A stretch of 64,000 nucleotides of DNA, taken from NCBI RefSeq assembly GCF_002162135.1, contig NZ_CP021382.1, positions 2,230,001 through 2,294,000 of the forward strand. The letters run 5' to 3'. The position numbers were made by a program, and so were the translations under genes. Under the pieces are notes generated by a model. It was not told where the DNA came from. It was given only the letters and a program-made list of their open reading frames with translations, and made no database searches. This document shows, piece after piece, positions 60,838 to 64,000 of the stretch (position 1 is its first letter; each line of letters begins with the position of its first letter). The stretch comes from Cellvibrio sp. PSBB006. Lineage in GTDB: Bacteria > Pseudomonadota > Gammaproteobacteria > Pseudomonadales > Cellvibrionaceae.

Positions 60838-60963
60838 AACAGACTTCTCTCACCTGGGCCGCGCCGGCAGAGGCCGGTCGGGCTTTATTGTATTTTAAGG
60901 ATGACAACCATCCGCTCCGGCTCAAGGAGCTCGTGGCCCGGTGAGGATAACACCGGCAGGGGT

Positions 60964-61314
60964 TTAGTGCAGATCAAGATCCTGATCAGATTGCCACCAG
61001 CCGTGGCGATGCCAATCGGTGCGGGTGGGGTCGGCGGCTGACAGCAGGAGCTGACCGGTGCTGATTTCCCACATCACCAATTCATCTTTCAACTCGTGCC
61101 AAAAACCTTTGGCTTTTTCGGCATCGTCTGACAAATAGGCGCCAAGCAAGGATGCCTCGTCTTCCGCCATACGTTCTGCGGTCAACTCAAGGGCAACCAG
61201 ATCACCCAGCTCATGTTCAACAGCCTGTTGCAAGGTGACCATAACGCCCGCCTCATTGTCGGCTTGTGCAGCGTCGGAATGATAGGGATTGTGATAGTGG
61301 CTGGTCGATTTCAT
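60964..61314 (-). CDS. YbeL-like (DUF1451-type) protein without zinc ribbon
   Basis: A 116-aa protein, mostly helical and acidic. KGFWHELKDELVMWE…DPTRTDWHRHGW resembles the middle of E. coli YbeL (LWQELADITDKTQLEWREVF), whose gene also neighbours leuS. The C-terminal Cys-rich zinc ribbon of that family is missing; the protein has no cysteine. So it is a shortened or diverged relative, or an unrelated protein in the same place. The start at 61314 has AGAGG eight bases upstream; an earlier Met at 61332 is weaker. CCGGTG / CACCGG (60938-60956) follows its stop as a small hairpin without T-run. Confidence 0.55.
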   Translation of the reverse strand: MKSTSHYHNPYHSDAAQADNEAGVMVTLQQAVEHELGDLVALELTAERMAEDEASLLGAYLSDDAEKAKGFWHELKDELVMWEISTGQLLLSAADPTRTDWHRHGWWQSDQDLDLH

Positions 61315-61466
61315 AGCGATTACCTCTGGCATGATTAACTCAGGGGACTCGACACTCAGACAGCAAAAACAATAAAAAAGCGTAATTCACATGCGGTTAT
61401 ACCCAAAAACGCGGCTCAACCTCTATAATCACCGCCTTTCTTTACCTTCTTAAGTATAGGCCGTAA

Positions 61467-63935
<2,469 letters not shown>

Positions 63936-63945
63936 ATGTTTGATC

Positions 63946-63978
63946 GTAGGTCGGATTAGCCACAGGCGTAATCCGACA
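63946..63978 (+). repeat. Dispersed palindromic repeat, copy 3
   Basis: Starts GTAGGTCGGATTAGCCACAG and ends GCGTAATCCGACA, nearly identical to the copies at 53283 and 55824. It lies ten bases past the leuS stop. Confidence 0.85.
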
Positions 63979-64000
63979 ACTATTTATCGCGGCTTCTATT

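Overview
The window looks like a chromosome segment of a gammaproteobacterium of the Cellvibrio/Pseudomonas type. I infer this from protein character, from the gene order clpB–pgeF–rluD–bamD–pilSR–minor pilins–ispH–fkpB–lspA–ileS–ribF–murJ (which I recall as also the order in Pseudomonas aeruginosa), and from a pair of plant-polysaccharide-type esterases. No database search was possible. No tRNA, rRNA, insertion sequence, prophage or CRISPR array was found inside the window.

Layout. (1) 0–6 kb: two tandem leftward promoters with GC-rich discriminators and an UP-like tract (probably for an rRNA operon off the left edge), then pssA, ilvC, divergent ilvY, and ilvIH with a structured leader. (2) 6–14 kb: a DUF4124 protein, clpB with a heat-shock promoter, pgeF, rluD, bamD and nadE. 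(3) 14–25.3 kb: type IV pilus control and minor pilins (pilSR, pilE, pilY1, pilX, pilW, pilV, fimU, fimT); pilW is split by a frameshift. (4) 25.4–32.8 kb: the housekeeping run ispH, fkpB, lspA, ileS, ribF, murJ. (5) 33–48.7 kb: an accessory stretch with a LexA-controlled yebG, an unrecognised 577-residue protein beside an MFS transporter, a small membrane protein, a YfiR-domain hybrid histidine kinase, a TonB-dependent receptor, two overlapping citrate-synthase-fold genes lacking most catalytic residues, a dual-receiver GGDEF/EAL protein, and an orphan acetolactate-synthase-like enzyme. (6) 49–52 kb: fbp, fbaA-type aldolase and tpiA. (7) 52.7–55.8 kb: a GbsR/MarR-type regulator with a palindromic operator, then a cyanide-insensitive bd-type oxidase (cioAB). 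(8) 55.9–59 kb: proB, obgE, rpmA, rplU. (9) 59–64 kb: two carbohydrate esterases, a YbeL-like protein and leuS.

The housekeeping blocks form clear co-directional operons separated by recognisable terminators. Branched-chain amino acid synthesis is represented by ilvI, ilvH, ilvC and the regulator ilvY. The least explained part is 33.7–48.7 kb, above all the tandem degenerate citrate-synthase-like pair that follows a TonB receptor and a signalling kinase. A 32-bp imperfect palindrome (core TCGGATTA…TAATCCGA) occurs three times, always between genes.
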